A stretch of 63,810 bases of DNA from an uncultured SAR116 cluster alpha proteobacterium (GCA_902615325.1 CACMOJ010000009.1:1-63810), one strand, 5' to 3'; shown: positions 34,630-45,137, counted from the stretch's first letter. Notes: generated by a model not told the origin, from the letters alone. Made by a program: numbers and translations.

Positions 34630-35292
34630 TTATATATTAATTATTGTGTCAAATAACTCTTCTGAATCTTTGATAATAAAATCAGCACCTTCATTTCTAA
34701 GCATTTCAATGCTATTATATCCCCAAGCCACACCAATTGAATTAATTCCAGCATTTACACCTAAGCCTATATCATTAATTGTATCTCCAACCATAATTGT
34801 TGATTTTTTTTTTATATTCAACTTTGACATAGCTTGTATAGCCATGTCTGGATCAGGTTTAGCCTTTGCTTCATCCATTGTTAATGTGATATCAAAAATG
34901 TTGTTTAAGTTATGTTTTTTTAACCCATTATTTAAAGCAATGCGAGATTTGTTTGTAGCAATACCAATGTGAACGTCTTTATTGTTTTTTAAATCATGTA
35001 AAACTTCAAACATTCCAGGAAATAAAGGTTCATCTTGTAAACCTAATCTTCCTTGCTCTGCATACCATTTTCTATATGCGTTAGAAATCATTTCTGGCTT
35101 GACTTCGTAACCTTTTGGCGCATAAGAATCAAGAGCAGTAGCAAGAGGTTTGCCAATATTTTCTCTGACTTTGTTGGGATCTGGATCTGGTAATCCGCAC
35201 ATTCTAAAAGCCTCAATTGCTCCTTTTACAATCATTTTTGCTGAGTCAACAATCGTTCCATCATAATCAAATAGGATCAACTTTTTATTCAT
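34630..35292 (-). CDS. HAD-IA hydrolase (phosphoglycolate phosphatase-like)
   Basis: A 220-residue haloacid-dehalogenase-fold phosphatase. Motif I is LILFDYDGTIVDSA with the nucleophile aspartate, motif II is GIATNKSRIA, the lysine motif is KAKPDPDMAI, and motif IV is GDTINDIGLGVNAG. The cap is the helical C1 type of phosphoglycolate and pyrophosphate phosphatases. The ATG at 35292 is chosen because it lies just before the fold and overlaps the rluC stop by eight bases; a longer start at 35322 adds ten residues. Physiological substrate unknown. Confidence 0.87.
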   Translation of the reverse strand: MNKKLILFDYDGTIVDSAKMIVKGAIEAFRMCGLPDPDPNKVRENIGKPLATALDSYAPKGYEVKPEMISNAYRKWYAEQGRLGLQDEPLFPGMFEVLHDLKNNKDVHIGIATNKSRIALNNGLKKHNLNNIFDITLTMDEAKAKPDPDMAIQAMSKLNIKKKSTIMVGDTINDIGLGVNAGINSIGVAWGYNSIEMLRNEGADFIIKDSEELFDTIINI

Positions 35293-36256
35293 ATTTAAAT
35301 TCCTTTTCAAAATCTTTTTCAATTTTTTCTAAATCAATATCCAATTTATTTTCTTTAATAAAATTTATAAAATGTTCAGGTAATGGAGCTTTAATAAATT
35401 TTTCTTTTGGAAATTTTAGTATATAAGAATGAAGTTTAAGAAAATTTTCATTATCCTGAAAGTTTTTATTTAATTTGTATTTCTTGTCTCCAATTATTGA
35501 ACATCCTATATAGTTCATATGAACTCTTAATTGATGAGTTCTTCCAGTGATAGGGTTTAACAAAACAATTGCATACTTTGAATTTTTTACTAATGTTTTC
35601 ATATAAGTTTTGGCAAACTTTCCTGAATTATTAGACGTTTTCATTTTTCTTACATTCAAAAAACTACTTTTCTCAATTTTAGATGCAATATATTGTTGAT
35701 TTTTTAAAGGTGGAGGAGAAACAATAGCTAAATAGAGTTTTATAATTCTTTTATTTTTAAAATAATCATTAAAATTCTTTGCTGTTTTTAAGTTTTTAGC
35801 GATAACAAGTATCCCAGATGTATCCTTATCTAATCTGTGAACTAGTTTAAATTGGTTGTCATTTGAAATTGATTTCAGAAGTTCATCTATATTTTTTTTT
35901 TGACCAGTTCCTCCTTGAACAGCAATTTGATTTGGTTTATTTAAAACAATCCAATTTATATTTTCTTTTAATAATGTTTTTTTATAAAGATTTAAGTAAA
36001 AAAATTTTTTTTTGTTACTTATTGTAGATATCACTTTTTTTCTTTTTAAAAAGAGTGATGCTTCATAAGTTATAACTTGGTCTTTTTCTATCTTATCTGA
36101 AGATTTAGCTTTTTTTCCATTAAGTAAAATGTACTTATTTCGTAACGACTTTTCTAAAAGTGATTGATTTATTTCTCCCAGGTGTCTTCTCAAACATCTG
36201 TCCAAACGAGATTTATCTTCGCTTTCAGGTATTATAAATTTTTCTAACTGTTTCAC
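35285..36256 (-). CDS. rluC: RluA-family pseudouridine synthase (RluC-like)
   Basis: A 323-residue rRNA pseudouridine synthase with an N-terminal S4 domain (about residues 15-75, RLDRCLRRHLGEINQSLLEKSLRNKYILLNGK) and a catalytic domain with the signature HRLDKDTSGILVIAK, whose aspartate is the nucleophile. GRTHQLRVHMNYIGCSIIGD closes the family pattern. RluC modifies three uridines in 23S rRNA of E. coli; that specificity is assumed by similarity and position next to HAD and ATP12. It overlaps the upstream gene by four bases. Confidence 0.88.
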   Translation of the reverse strand: MKQLEKFIIPESEDKSRLDRCLRRHLGEINQSLLEKSLRNKYILLNGKKAKSSDKIEKDQVITYEASLFLKRKKVISTISNKKKFFYLNLYKKTLLKENINWIVLNKPNQIAVQGGTGQKKNIDELLKSISNDNQFKLVHRLDKDTSGILVIAKNLKTAKNFNDYFKNKRIIKLYLAIVSPPPLKNQQYIASKIEKSSFLNVRKMKTSNNSGKFAKTYMKTLVKNSKYAIVLLNPITGRTHQLRVHMNYIGCSIIGDKKYKLNKNFQDNENFLKLHSYILKFPKEKFIKAPLPEHFINFIKENKLDIDLEKIEKDFEKEFKYE

Positions 36257-37131
36257 ACTTTATCATTAGTAAATTTAACTCCGTAAATCCAGCCTTCTTT
36301 TTTTGCGGCTTTATGAGTTTTCCAGTATTCTATATTTTTTGAAAAATATTTTAAAGCTGCTACAGATATAATAGCATCTGCTTCATCTTGATCAGGACCA
36401 AACATTTTTAAGTTTTTAGAAACTGGTAAACAATCATATTTTTTTAAAGCTTCATTTATTTGATTTAAAGTATAACCAGTATTTTTTTGTGGCTTAATCG
36501 AATGTTTTCTAAAATATAGTGTAGGAAAAATTTCAACTATTACACTTTTTTTCTTATTTTTTAAATTGTCAAATGGCCATATATTATAATCTTTTTTTAA
36601 GATATTTAATACTCTCATTCCTGCAAGAGTACCTGTTCCAACTGCGCCAGGTCCTACACAATTAAATGTTGGACTTGGGGAACAAATATTTTTTGCATAA
36701 ATTTCTGTGATCCTCCTCCTTGACATAAATTTTTTACCTCTTTTTATAGGAGAATTGTAATATTCTCTTAAATTTTTTTTTTCCCAGATATTACCTCCAT
36801 AAAAATTAGGGTTTTCATAATTATGAATATCAATAAAATCCCAAAGTTTTTTTGCTGAATTGGGAGAATTCTCAAAGTCTACGAAGTAATTTTTGTAGTC
36901 TTCAAAAGGATATGCAAAAGCAAAATCAAAGCCAATTAAATACGATTTGGTTGAATTCAAATTTTGTAAGTATACTAATAAAGAGGATCTATCCCAATAT
37001 TTATTATTATTTGGTGGTGAGATTATTACAGGATTTATATTTTTTTTGTCTAAATAGGCAACTTTTATCCCCTTTTGAAACTTACTTTTGTCACCAGACC
37101 AGTCAATTCCAAAAAAACCGTCAAAAAGCAT
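36253..37131 (-). CDS. DUF429-like protein with RNase H-type fold
   Basis: A 292-residue protein beginning with FFGIDWSGDKS, and containing SYLIGFDFAFAYPF and the late segment FGPDQDEADAIISVAAL. The acids in these three motifs (first-strand D, mid-strand D, and D-x-x-D/E-A-D-A) are the pattern of RNase H-like folds in the DUF429 family, proteins predicted to be nucleases but not studied. It starts seven bases after the rplQ stop and thus extends the alpha ribosomal operon. I infer co-transcription with ribosomal genes. Confidence 0.6.
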   Translation of the reverse strand: MLFDGFFGIDWSGDKSKFQKGIKVAYLDKKNINPVIISPPNNNKYWDRSSLLVYLQNLNSTKSYLIGFDFAFAYPFEDYKNYFVDFENSPNSAKKLWDFIDIHNYENPNFYGGNIWEKKNLREYYNSPIKRGKKFMSRRRITEIYAKNICSPSPTFNCVGPGAVGTGTLAGMRVLNILKKDYNIWPFDNLKNKKKSVIVEIFPTLYFRKHSIKPQKNTGYTLNQINEALKKYDCLPVSKNLKMFGPDQDEADAIISVAALKYFSKNIEYWKTHKAAKKEGWIYGVKFTNDKV

Positions 37132-37138
37132 AATAAAT

Positions 37139-37588
37139 TTAACTAGTAGCTACATCTTGTTCTTTATTTTCATTTTGGTTAGTATTTTTTAGTTCCTGAG
37201 TTGGGCCACTATCTTTACCCCTAGCTTCTTCATCTCTATCAACTAATTCTATAACAGCCATAGGTGCAGAATCACCATGTCTAAAACCAGCTTTCAGCAC
37301 GCGTGAGTAACCTCCATTTCTAGATTTATACCTTTCTGCTAAGGTGCTGAAGAGTTTTTCAACTAATTTTGTATCTCCTACCTTACTTATAGCACGCCTT
37401 CTAGCTGTTAGATTACCTTTTTTACCAATAGTAACCAGTTTATCAAAATAAGGCTTAAGAGTTTTCGCTTTTACTAAGGTTGTTATAATTTGTTCGTGCT
37501 TGATTAAAGCTTGGGACATATTTTTTAATAAAGCTTTTCTGTGAGAAGAAGTTCTATTAAGTTTTTTTCCTTTTATTCGATGCTTCAT
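37139..37588 (-). CDS. rplQ: 50S ribosomal protein L17
   Basis: L17 (149 residues) binds 23S rRNA near the tunnel exit. The conserved opening [24 protein letters not shown] and the block [29 protein letters not shown] are present. A 25-residue polar tail rich in Asn, Gln, Lys and Glu follows the usual end (E. coli 127 residues). It follows rpoA by 11 bases as the last ribosomal gene of the alpha operon. No terminator is seen after it. Confidence 0.96.
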   Translation of the reverse strand: MKHRIKGKKLNRTSSHRKALLKNMSQALIKHEQIITTLVKAKTLKPYFDKLVTIGKKGNLTARRRAISKVGDTKLVEKLFSTLAERYKSRNGGYSRVLKAGFRHGDSAPMAVIELVDRDEEARGKDSGPTQELKNTNQNENKEQDVATS

Positions 37589-37599
37589 GAAATTTACCT

Positions 37600-38619
37600 T
37601 TAGTTAAACGGATCCTCAATTTTTTTTGCAAGATCTTCAATATTTTCTGGTGGCCAATTCTCTATTATCATTCCTAATTCAAGATCCATTACTTTTAAAA
37701 CTTCTCTAATTTCGTTTAAACTTTTTCTACCAAAATTCGGTGTTCTTAACATTTCCGGTTCAGTTCTAAGTACTAAGTCGCCAATATATACAATATTGTC
37801 ATTTTTAAGACAATTAGCTGATCTAACTGATAACTCAAGTTCATCAACTTTTCTTAATAGATTTCTATTAAATGGTAAGTCGTCAACTTCTGGAGCGACT
37901 TCTTCTTCCTCTGGTTCTTCAAAATTAATAAAATTTTGCATCTGATCTTGCATAATTCTAGCTGCATAAGCGACAGCATCTTCAGGTGAGACAGATCCAT
38001 CTGTGGTAACATTGAGCAGTAGTTTGTCAAAATCAGTTTGTTGACCAACTCTGGCATTATCTACGTCATATGAAACTTGTAAAATAGGACTAAAAATTGC
38101 GTCAATAGGGATTAAGCCAATGGGTTTATCTTCTATATAATTTACACCCGCAGATACATAACCTTTTCCATTTTCAACAGTAAATTCAATTGATAGCTTA
38201 TTTCCTTCTTCAAGAGTACAAATTTCATGTTCTGGGTTCATTATAGTTATATTTGAAGTTTGTTCGATATGACCTGCTGTTACAGTCAATGGACCTTCAA
38301 CATTTAGATATGACTTTTTTGGTCCTTCTTCTTCCATTTTAACTTTTATTCCTTTAATATTTAAAATCATATCAGTTAAATCTTCTCTAACACCTGGTAA
38401 AGATGAAAATTCGTGAAGTGCTCCCTGAACTTGGATAGATGTTATTGCACTACCTTGAAGTGATGAAAGTAATATTCTTCTTAAGGAATTACCAATTGTA
38501 ACACCAAAACCTCTTTCAATAGGCTCAGCTATTATCGTCGCATTTGATTTATCAACATTATTATGTTTCACAGTAAGTTTGGCTGGTTTTATAAGTTCTT
38601 TCCAATTTTTTTCAATCAT
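37600..38619 (-). CDS. rpoA: RNA polymerase subunit alpha
   Basis: Alpha (339 residues) nucleates RNA polymerase assembly. The N-terminal domain (about 1-235) has [20 protein letters not shown] and [10 protein letters not shown]; an acidic linker ([14 protein letters not shown]) precedes the C-terminal DNA- and activator-binding domain ([17 protein letters not shown], with the conserved arginine, and [12 protein letters not shown]). The linker is slightly more acidic than usual. It sits between rpsK and rplQ. Confidence 0.98.
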   Translation of the reverse strand: MIEKNWKELIKPAKLTVKHNNVDKSNATIIAEPIERGFGVTIGNSLRRILLSSLQGSAITSIQVQGALHEFSSLPGVREDLTDMILNIKGIKVKMEEEGPKKSYLNVEGPLTVTAGHIEQTSNITIMNPEHEICTLEEGNKLSIEFTVENGKGYVSAGVNYIEDKPIGLIPIDAIFSPILQVSYDVDNARVGQQTDFDKLLLNVTTDGSVSPEDAVAYAARIMQDQMQNFINFEEPEEEEVAPEVDDLPFNRNLLRKVDELELSVRSANCLKNDNIVYIGDLVLRTEPEMLRTPNFGRKSLNEIREVLKVMDLELGMIIENWPPENIEDLAKKIEDPFN

Positions 38620-38661
38620 TTTCTACCCGTCACTAATTTAAGTTTATGTTAATTAAATTTT

Positions 38662-39057
38662 CTATACTCTTCTTCTTTTTTTTGGTCGACAACCATTATG
38701 AGGTATTGGCGTAACATCTCTAATAGAATTTACTTGAAAACCTACAATTTGAAGGGCGCGCAGAGCTGATTCTCTTCCTGATCCAGGTCCCTGAACCTCT
38801 ATATCTATAGTTTTGACACCATGCTCTGAAGCTTTTTTCCCAGCATCTTCAGCAGCTAATTGAGCAGCATATGGAGTAGATTTACGTGATCCCTTAAACC
38901 CCATGCTACCAGAAGAAGACCAAGCTATTGTATTACCCTGATAATCAGTTATAGTTACCAATGTATTGTTAAAAGAAGAATTTACATGAGCAATTGCATT
39001 TGAAATATTCTTCCTTTCTTTTTTCTTAACTTTTGTTTGGGACGGTTGTTTTACCAT
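38662..39057 (-). CDS. rpsK: 30S ribosomal protein S11
   Basis: S11 (131 residues) lies in the platform of the 30S subunit near the E-site mRNA. The core [20 protein letters not shown]-like strand ([22 protein letters not shown]), [14 protein letters not shown] and the C-terminal [15 protein letters not shown] are all conserved. It follows rpsM by 13 bases and precedes rpoA by 42. Confidence 0.97.
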   Translation of the reverse strand: MVKQPSQTKVKKKERKNISNAIAHVNSSFNNTLVTITDYQGNTIAWSSSGSMGFKGSRKSTPYAAQLAAEDAGKKASEHGVKTIDIEVQGPGSGRESALRALQIVGFQVNSIRDVTPIPHNGCRPKKRRRV

Positions 39058-39070
39058 TATGTACCTCTAA

Positions 39071-39439
39071 TTATTTCTTTTTACCAGCAATTGCCTTTGC
39101 GGGACCTTTTCTAGTTCTAGCATTAGTGTGAGTTCTTTGACCTCTCACAGGTAAGTTTTTCCTATGTCTTAAACCTCTCACACATCCAAGATCAAGATAT
39201 CTTTTTATATCAAGCGATTTTTTTCTTCTTAAATCCCCCTCAACTAAGTAATCTTTATCTATTATATCTCTAATCTTTGACAATTCATCTTCGGTTAAAT
39301 TGTTAACTCTTGTTTGATTTTTAATATTAGCTTGTTCGCAAATTTTTTTGCTAGAGCTAAAACCAATTCCGTGAATGTATGTAAGAGCAATTTCAACTCT
39401 TTTATTCGTAGGAATGTTAATACCAGCTATTCTTGCCAT
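39071..39439 (-). CDS. rpsM: 30S ribosomal protein S13
   Basis: S13 (122 residues) is a head protein contacting L5 and the P-site tRNA. The start [25 protein letters not shown] and the C-terminal [24 protein letters not shown] with its basic tail are typical. It stands 53 bases after adk, the longest spacer in this part of the operon, which might hold a weak internal promoter; none was clear. Confidence 0.97.
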   Translation of the reverse strand: MARIAGINIPTNKRVEIALTYIHGIGFSSSKKICEQANIKNQTRVNNLTEDELSKIRDIIDKDYLVEGDLRRKKSLDIKRYLDLGCVRGLRHRKNLPVRGQRTHTNARTRKGPAKAIAGKKK

Positions 39440-39492
39440 AAGTCTTCTCCAAAGTAGTAAAGGGATTTGCGGATTATAAACTTTAACATAAT

Positions 39493-40077
39493 CTAGTCAA
39501 CCTTAAAGTCATTCTTAATTATCCTAAAAATGCTAGATGAAACTTCATCAATTGTACCCATCCCGTCAATAACATTTAATATTTTTTTATCTGAATAGTA
39601 ATCTAACACAGGCTTGGTTTCCCTGTTATAAACTTTAAGTCTTTCTATTAAAACAGCTGAAGTATCATCTTTTCTAGTTGTTATTTCATATTTAGCTCTA
39701 TTTTCAATTCTACTAGTCAATATTTCTTCATCTACATCAATATGAAATACAAAGTCTAAGTGAATATTATTATCATTTATAATTTCATCCAGTTTTTTAG
39801 CTTGTTTTAAGTTTCTTGGGAAACCATCAAAAATAAATCCATTTTTAATATCTTTATTATTTAATCTGTTACTAATAAGAGAAAATATTATATCATCAGA
39901 TACTAAGTCTCCATTTGCCATTATTTTTTCAACTTTTTTACCTAATTCCGTTTTACACTTAACAATATCTCTAAGCATATCGCCTGTTGAAATTTGTATA
40001 AGATCAAATTCTTTAATTAAAAAATTTGCTTGAGTTCCTTTTCCCGCACCAGGAGCACCAAATAAAATAATATTCAT
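39493..40077 (-). CDS. adk: Adenylate kinase (short LID form)
   Basis: A 194-residue enzyme interconverting ATP plus AMP and two ADP. The P-loop is [10 protein letters not shown] (residues 7-16), STGDMLR binds AMP, and [11 protein letters not shown] is the core strand. The LID between RIENRAK and the RL-x-x-Y-x-x-x-T segment is about 25 residues shorter than in E. coli (214 residues) and lacks zinc cysteines, so it is a short-LID type common in Alphaproteobacteria. It overlaps secY by four bases (ATGA). Confidence 0.95.
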   Translation of the reverse strand: MNIILFGAPGAGKGTQANFLIKEFDLIQISTGDMLRDIVKCKTELGKKVEKIMANGDLVSDDIIFSLISNRLNNKDIKNGFIFDGFPRNLKQAKKLDEIINDNNIHLDFVFHIDVDEEILTSRIENRAKYEITTRKDDTSAVLIERLKVYNRETKPVLDYYSDKKILNVIDGMGTIDEVSSSIFRIIKNDFKVD

Positions 40078-41402
40078 CTAGAATATCCTCCTAATCTTCT
40101 TTTTTTAATTAACCCTGAGTATTGATGTGCTAACATGTGCGACTGAGCTTGAGTTACAGTATCAATCGCTACTGTAACTACAATTAAAAGACTAGTGCCA
40201 CCAAAATAAAAAGGTATTGAATATTTTGATATTAAAATTTCGGGCAATATACAAACCGCAGATAAATATAAAGCTCCTATAGCAGTTAGTCTAGTCAAAA
40301 CAAAATCAAGATAATCTGCAGTTGGTGGTCCTGGCCTGATTCCAGGAACAAAACCACCATTTCTTTTTAAATTGTCTGCAGTTTCATCTGGATTAAAAAC
40401 AATCGCCGTGTAAAAGAATGCAAAAAATACAATTAATCCTATATAAATTGCCAAATAAATAGGTTGTCCTCTACCTAGAAGTGAATTTACAGTAATTAAC
40501 CATTCTGGACTCTCAGAACCAATTCCTGCAAAAGAACTTACTGATGTAGGAAGTAAAAGAAGAGCAGATGCAAAAATTGGGGGTATAACACCAGGAACAT
40601 TAATTTTTAAAGGTAAATGAGACGAGTCACCTGAAAATATTTTATTTCCGACTTGTCTTTTCGGATACTGAACAGTAATTTTTCTCTGAGACCTCTCAAT
40701 AAATACAATAAAAGTTATAACTGCAATTGCTAGAATAAAAATGATAATGATTAAAATTGGAGACAAAGCACCAGTCCTACCTTGTTCTAAAATTTGAGCA
40801 AGTGCTCTGGGTAATTCAGCAACAATTCCAGAAAAAATAATCAATGAAACACCATTACCTAGCCCTCTTTCTGTAATTTGTTCGCCTAGCCACAATAGAA
40901 ACATTACTCCTCCTACTAAAGTCACGACAGTAGTTATTTTGAAATAAATTCCTGCATTTAATACTAAAGACCCACTTGCTCCAGAGGTGCTTTCTAATGC
41001 TACAGCAAAACCCCATGCTTGTACTGTTGCTAATAAGACTGTTAAATATCTAGTGTATTGATTTATAATCTGCCGGCCTGTTTCACCTTCTTTTTTTAAT
41101 TGAGCTATTTGGGGTGACAATGAACTCATTAATTGCATTATAATTGAAGCAGATATATAAGGTATGATTGTTAAAGCAAAAATTGTCATTCTTCCTAGAG
41201 CGCCTCCAGAAAACATATTGAACATTCCTAAAACGCCACCACTAGTTTGATTAACAATTTCATTAAGTACAGTAGGGTTTATTCCAGGGACTGGAATATA
41301 AGTTCCTAGTCTGTAAATAATTAGAGCTCCTAAAGTAAATAAAATTCTTTGACGGAGTTCTCTTGCTTTTCCAAAAGTACCAAATATATTTTGATCAGCC
41401 AT
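40074..41402 (-). CDS. secY: Protein translocase subunit SecY
   Basis: A 442-residue integral membrane protein with ten helices, the channel of the Sec translocon. Recognisable are RILFTLGALIIYRLGTYIPVPGI (helix 1), MFSGGALGRMTIFALTIIPYISASIIMQL (plug and helix 2), and GGFVPGIRPGPPTADYLDFVLTRLT near the cytoplasmic ribosome-docking loop. The C-terminal basic tail is conserved. It follows rplO by 16 bases. Partners SecE and SecG are outside this window. Confidence 0.97.
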   Translation of the reverse strand: MADQNIFGTFGKARELRQRILFTLGALIIYRLGTYIPVPGINPTVLNEIVNQTSGGVLGMFNMFSGGALGRMTIFALTIIPYISASIIMQLMSSLSPQIAQLKKEGETGRQIINQYTRYLTVLLATVQAWGFAVALESTSGASGSLVLNAGIYFKITTVVTLVGGVMFLLWLGEQITERGLGNGVSLIIFSGIVAELPRALAQILEQGRTGALSPILIIIIFILAIAVITFIVFIERSQRKITVQYPKRQVGNKIFSGDSSHLPLKINVPGVIPPIFASALLLLPTSVSSFAGIGSESPEWLITVNSLLGRGQPIYLAIYIGLIVFFAFFYTAIVFNPDETADNLKRNGGFVPGIRPGPPTADYLDFVLTRLTAIGALYLSAVCILPEILISKYSIPFYFGGTSLLIVVTVAIDTVTQAQSHMLAHQYSGLIKKRRLGGYSR

Positions 41403-41418
41403 AATAAATTACTTTTAA

Positions 41419-41865
41419 TTAATTTTCAAAAGTGCCACCATTTTTTTCAACAATGGTTTTAGCATTTTTTGAAAAATTAAAACCTTTAAATTTAATTTTG
41501 CTTTTAAATTCACCTTTAGCTAAAATTTTAATACTATTATTTTTTTTCTTTAATAAACCTACCTTAAACAAAGTTTCTAAATTTAATGGTGTATCTAGAG
41601 ATATCTTTTTTTCATCTATTAATTTCTGGATTATACCTAAATTAATTGGAACATATTCTTTTCTGAAGATATTTGTAAAACCTCTTTTGGGCAATCTTCT
41701 ATGAATAGGCATTTGTCCGCCTTCAAAACCTTTTATGGAAACTCCAGATCTTGATTTTTGACCTTTATGGCCCTTGCCGGATGTTTTGCCATTTCCAGAT
41801 CCAATGCCTCTACCAATTCTTTTTTTACTTTTTTTATTATCAGATTTAATTTGATTTAATTGCAT
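41419..41865 (-). CDS. rplO: 50S ribosomal protein L15
   Basis: L15 (148 residues) is a late-assembly 23S-binding protein. It has the glycine/lysine-rich N-terminus with RIGRGIGSGNGKTSGKGHKGQKSRSG and the segment FEGGQMPIHRRLPKRGFTN; the C-terminal domain is more divergent and lysine-rich, as often in AT-rich genomes. It follows rpmD by 18 bases. Confidence 0.96.
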   Translation of the reverse strand: MQLNQIKSDNKKSKKRIGRGIGSGNGKTSGKGHKGQKSRSGVSIKGFEGGQMPIHRRLPKRGFTNIFRKEYVPINLGIIQKLIDEKKISLDTPLNLETLFKVGLLKKKNNSIKILAKGEFKSKIKFKGFNFSKNAKTIVEKNGGTFEN

Positions 41866-41883
41866 AATTTACTCCGACAATCT

Positions 41884-42063
41884 TCAAACTATTTTTACTA
41901 AGTGAATAACTTTGTTTACCATTCCTCGAACGGATGGCGTGTCTTCAAGCTCTCTAATCCTTCCAATTCGATTTAAGCCTAAACCAATGAGTGTCTTTTT
42001 TTGATCAGACTTACGCCCAATTCCACTTTTCACAAGCATTATTTTAATATTTTTTTTATTCAT
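41884..42063 (-). CDS. rpmD: 50S ribosomal protein L30
   Basis: L30 (59 residues) has the typical start with an [12 protein letters not shown] strand and the conserved [29 protein letters not shown] core. The ATG at 42063 is preceded by a GGTGAAGAG ribosome-binding stretch; the frame can be extended to a TTG at 42078, but this would include that site. It follows rpsE by 15 bases. Confidence 0.95.
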   Translation of the reverse strand: MNKKNIKIMLVKSGIGRKSDQKKTLIGLGLNRIGRIRELEDTPSVRGMVNKVIHLVKIV

Positions 42064-42078
42064 ATTACTCTTCACCAA

Positions 42079-42612
42079 TTATTTATTATCTTTATTACCA
42101 AAAATATCTGATACTTTTTTTCCTCTTTTAGAAGCTATGCTTCTTGGCGAATTCATAAAGGAGAAAGCTTCAAATGTAGCTTTTATCATATTATGAGGAT
42201 TTGAAGTGCCAACAGATTTAGCCACTACATCTTGAACTCCAAGGGTTTCAAAAACCGCTCTCATTGGACCTCCAGCAATTATTCCTGTACCAGGTGGAGC
42301 GGACCTTAAAACAACTCTTCCCGCACCATAATGACCTTTCATATCATGATGAAGTGTTCTCCCTTCTTTGAGAGGGACTCTTATCATTTTCTTTTTTGCA
42401 TCATCAGTAGCTTTCTTAATAGCTTCAGGAACTTCTTTAGCTTTGCCAGTTCCAAATCCTACTCGACCTCTCATATCTCCAACAACAACTAAAGCCGCAA
42501 ACCCAAATCTTCTTCCGCCTTTTACAACCTTGGCAACTCTATTAATACCAACTAATTTATCAGTTAGTTCAGTTTCATCTTTATTATTTTTTTTTAAATC
42601 TATCTGATTCAT
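42079..42612 (-). CDS. rpsE: 30S ribosomal protein S5
   Basis: S5 (177 residues) acts in decoding accuracy and mRNA unwinding at the entry site. It contains the dsRBD-like N-terminal half ([36 protein letters not shown]) and the C-terminal [19 protein letters not shown] and [14 protein letters not shown] blocks. It follows rplR by nine bases. Confidence 0.97.
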   Translation of the reverse strand: MNQIDLKKNNKDETELTDKLVGINRVAKVVKGGRRFGFAALVVVGDMRGRVGFGTGKAKEVPEAIKKATDDAKKKMIRVPLKEGRTLHHDMKGHYGAGRVVLRSAPPGTGIIAGGPMRAVFETLGVQDVVAKSVGTSNPHNMIKATFEAFSFMNSPRSIASKRGKKVSDIFGNKDNK

Positions 42613-42621
42613 AATTAATCC

Positions 42622-42984
42622 TTAAAATTTCAATCCATTAGATCTAGCACCTTCGGCTAATGATTTTACTCTTCCATGATAAAGATATCCTCCTCTATCA
42701 AAGACTACTTTTTCTAAACCATTTTGTTTTGCTTTATTAGCTATATCTCTTCCAACTTTTTCTGCAGCTTCAACGGTACCTGAACCAGCAAGTGATTTTT
42801 TCACATCTGGGTCTAAAGTAGATGAAGAACATAAAGTAGTTTGCTTTACATCATCTATTATCTGACAATAAATGTGTTTGTTTGATCTAAATACTGAAAG
42901 TCTTAGTTTATGGCCAATATTATTTTTTATTGACAACCTGTTTCTTAATTTTCTTTTTTCAAAAAGAGATTTTTTTACACTCAT
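42622..42984 (-). CDS. rplR: 50S ribosomal protein L18
   Basis: L18 (120 residues) binds 5S rRNA with L5. The basic N-terminus ([10 protein letters not shown]-like segment [10 protein letters not shown]), [19 protein letters not shown] and [28 protein letters not shown] are the conserved parts. It follows rplF by eight bases. Confidence 0.97.
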   Translation of the reverse strand: MSVKKSLFEKRKLRNRLSIKNNIGHKLRLSVFRSNKHIYCQIIDDVKQTTLCSSSTLDPDVKKSLAGSGTVEAAEKVGRDIANKAKQNGLEKVVFDRGGYLYHGRVKSLAEGARSNGLKF

Positions 42985-42992
42985 TTTTATAC

Positions 42993-43526
42993 CTATTTTT
43001 TCTTACCTTCTTTTCTAACTATATATTCATCTGCATATCTAATACCTTTACCTTTGAATGGCTCTGGAGGTCTTTTAGATCTGATCACAGAGCAAAATTG
43101 ACCTAGTTTCTGTTTATCAGGGCTACTTACAGCAAGCTTTGTATTACCATCCATTTTGATTTCAATATTATCCGGTATATCCATTTCAACTGTATGACTT
43201 AAACCAAGATTTAATGTCAATTTTTTTCCAGAAACAGCTCCCCTATATCCAACACCTACAATTTCTAAATTTTTGGTAAACCCTGTAGTTACACCAATTA
43301 CCATATTATTAATTAATGCTCTTGTTGTACCCCAATTAGCTTTACCTTTTGGGGTTTCATCATCATTTTCTACCAAGATACGCTTTTCATTAACTTTTAA
43401 GTTAACATTGCTTAGAATTTTCATTTCCAATATACCTTTAGGACCTTTTAGTTTAAGTAGTTTATTTTCAAACGATACTTCGATATTATCTTTAAAATTA
43501 ATGGGACTTTGACCAATTCTAGACAT
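42993..43526 (-). CDS. rplF: 50S ribosomal protein L6
   Basis: L6 (177 residues) consists of two similar alpha/beta domains at the base of the L7/L12 stalk. It starts MSRIGQSPI, has the linker region [23 protein letters not shown] and ends in [29 protein letters not shown], the family's rRNA-binding C-terminus. It follows rpsH by nine bases. Confidence 0.98.
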   Translation of the reverse strand: MSRIGQSPINFKDNIEVSFENKLLKLKGPKGILEMKILSNVNLKVNEKRILVENDDETPKGKANWGTTRALINNMVIGVTTGFTKNLEIVGVGYRGAVSGKKLTLNLGLSHTVEMDIPDNIEIKMDGNTKLAVSSPDKQKLGQFCSVIRSKRPPEPFKGKGIRYADEYIVRKEGKKK

Positions 43527-43535
43527 AAATTACCT

Positions 43536-43934
43536 CTAATAAATTGTACATAAAACTTCTCCACCTACTTTTGCTTCTCTCGCCTCATTGTCACTCATTA
43601 TACCTCTAGGAGTTGATAATATAGAAATACCTAAACCGTTATATTTTTTTTGAAGGTTTTTAATACTTGAATAAACTCTTCTACCTGGTTTTGAAACTCT
43701 TTTTATTTCAGTTATTACAGGTTTACCATTATAGTATTTAAGTTCAATCTCAAAAAAATTAATTCCAGGTTTCATTTCTTTTTCTGCAAAATTTCTTATA
43801 AACCCCTCTCTTTTTAGAACTTCTAAAACATTTCTCCTAAATCTAGAAGCTGGGGCATCAACAACTTTTTTATTAGTTGTTTGTCCATTCCTAATTCTCG
43901 TTAACATATCACCCAGTGTATCGCTCATTGACAT
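43536..43934 (-). CDS. rpsH: 30S ribosomal protein S8
   Basis: S8 (132 residues) binds the central domain of 16S rRNA and, in E. coli, represses the spc operon. It has [14 protein letters not shown] at the start and [30 protein letters not shown] at the end, the RNA-binding loop. The start may be the ATG at 43934 or the in-frame ATG two codons later. It follows rpsN by 13 bases. Confidence 0.97.
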   Translation of the reverse strand: MSMSDTLGDMLTRIRNGQTTNKKVVDAPASRFRRNVLEVLKREGFIRNFAEKEMKPGINFFEIELKYYNGKPVITEIKRVSKPGRRVYSSIKNLQKKYNGLGISILSTPRGIMSDNEAREAKVGGEVLCTIY

Positions 43935-43947
43935 TTTAATTCACCTC

Positions 43948-44253
43948 TTACCAACTTGATTTAACCATGCCGGGAATTAAACCAGCTAAAGCATGTTCTC
44001 TTAAAGCTATTCTTGACATCTTAAACTTTCTATAAAAACCTCTAGGTCTTCCTGTAACTTCGCATCTATTTCTTAACCTTATTTTTGCACCATTTCGTGG
44101 GCATTCTGATAGTTTCAATTGAGCATTGAACCTGTCTTCAATAGATAAATTTCTGTCGCAACAAATTTTTTTTAATTTTGATCTCTTTGCGTTATATTTT
44201 TTTACAAGCTTAAATCTTTTAAGGTTTTTTTGTATCGCACTTTGCTTAGCCAT
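43948..44253 (-). CDS. rpsN: 30S ribosomal protein S14 (long, zinc-free form)
   Basis: S14 (101 residues) is the C- form: the two CxxC pairs of the zinc type are absent. It ends in the conserved [40 protein letters not shown], including the residues that contact 16S rRNA in the head. It follows rplE by 16 bases. Confidence 0.97.
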   Translation of the reverse strand: MAKQSAIQKNLKRFKLVKKYNAKRSKLKKICCDRNLSIEDRFNAQLKLSECPRNGAKIRLRNRCEVTGRPRGFYRKFKMSRIALREHALAGLIPGMVKSSW

Positions 44254-44269
44254 ATATTATCTCCATTTA

Positions 44270-44812
44270 CTATTTAACAAAAGGAAAATTAAAATTTTTC
44301 AACAATTCTTTTGCTTCTTCATCAGTTCTTGCAGTTGTTACAATTGTAATGTCCATTCCCCTAGGAGTATCAACTGTGTCATATTCAATCTCAGGAAAAA
44401 TGAACTGTTCTTTTAGACCTAAAGAATAGTTCCCTTTACCATCAAAACTTTTGTTACTAATTCCTCTAAAGTCTCTAACTCGCGGTAAAGCAATATTAAT
44501 TAATCTATCTATGAACTCATACATTTTGCTTTTTCTTAACGTGACTTTTAGACCAACTGACATACCTTCTCTAAGTTTAAAACTAGCATTAGCTTTTTTT
44601 GCCTTAGTTATAATTGGGAACTGACCAGTTATTAATGATAATTCATTTTGAGCGATCTCAATTTTCTTTGCATCTTTAACAGCTTCTCCAATGCCCATAT
44701 TGATAACAACTTTATCAATTTTTGGAATTTCCATAACATTTTTATAGTTAAATTTGCTTTGTAACTTATTTACAATATTAACTTTATAATCTTGATATAA
44801 TCTTTCAGGCAT
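44270..44812 (-). CDS. rplE: 50S ribosomal protein L5
   Basis: L5 (180 residues) binds 5S rRNA and contacts the P-site tRNA. Conserved segments are [65 protein letters not shown] and [10 protein letters not shown]. It follows rplX by 13 bases. Confidence 0.98.
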   Translation of the reverse strand: MPERLYQDYKVNIVNKLQSKFNYKNVMEIPKIDKVVINMGIGEAVKDAKKIEIAQNELSLITGQFPIITKAKKANASFKLREGMSVGLKVTLRKSKMYEFIDRLINIALPRVRDFRGISNKSFDGKGNYSLGLKEQFIFPEIEYDTVDTPRGMDITIVTTARTDEEAKELLKNFNFPFVK

Positions 44813-44825
44813 AGATACTCCTAAA

Positions 44826-45137
44826 TCAAACTTTTGAACCAGATGACACTGTTAGTCTAATTTTTTCTTCTTTATTAATCTCATATTTAATTCTAGTAGG
44901 TTTAGAGTTTTTAGGATCAAGAAAGGCCACATTTGAAATATGAATTGGTAACTCAATTTCATCAATTTTACCTGGGCTTTCTTGAGTTGGTTTCCTATGT
45001 TTTTTAACAATATTTATACCACGAATTTTAACTTTATCTATGCTTTTCAAAACTTCAATAATTTCGCCAGATTTACCTTTATCTTTACCAGATATAACAA
45101 TCACATTGTCCCCTTTTTTTAATTTAAACTTCTTCAT
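44826..45137 (-). CDS. rplX: 50S ribosomal protein L24
   Basis: L24 (103 residues) starts 50S assembly at the 5' end of 23S rRNA. It has a KOW motif, [19 protein letters not shown], and the loop [31 protein letters not shown]. The ATG at 45137 shares one base with the rplN stop (TGATG); a GTG one codon upstream is less likely. Confidence 0.96.
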   Translation of the reverse strand: MKKFKLKKGDNVIVISGKDKGKSGEIIEVLKSIDKVKIRGINIVKKHRKPTQESPGKIDEIELPIHISNVAFLDPKNSKPTRIKYEINKEEKIRLTVSSGSKV

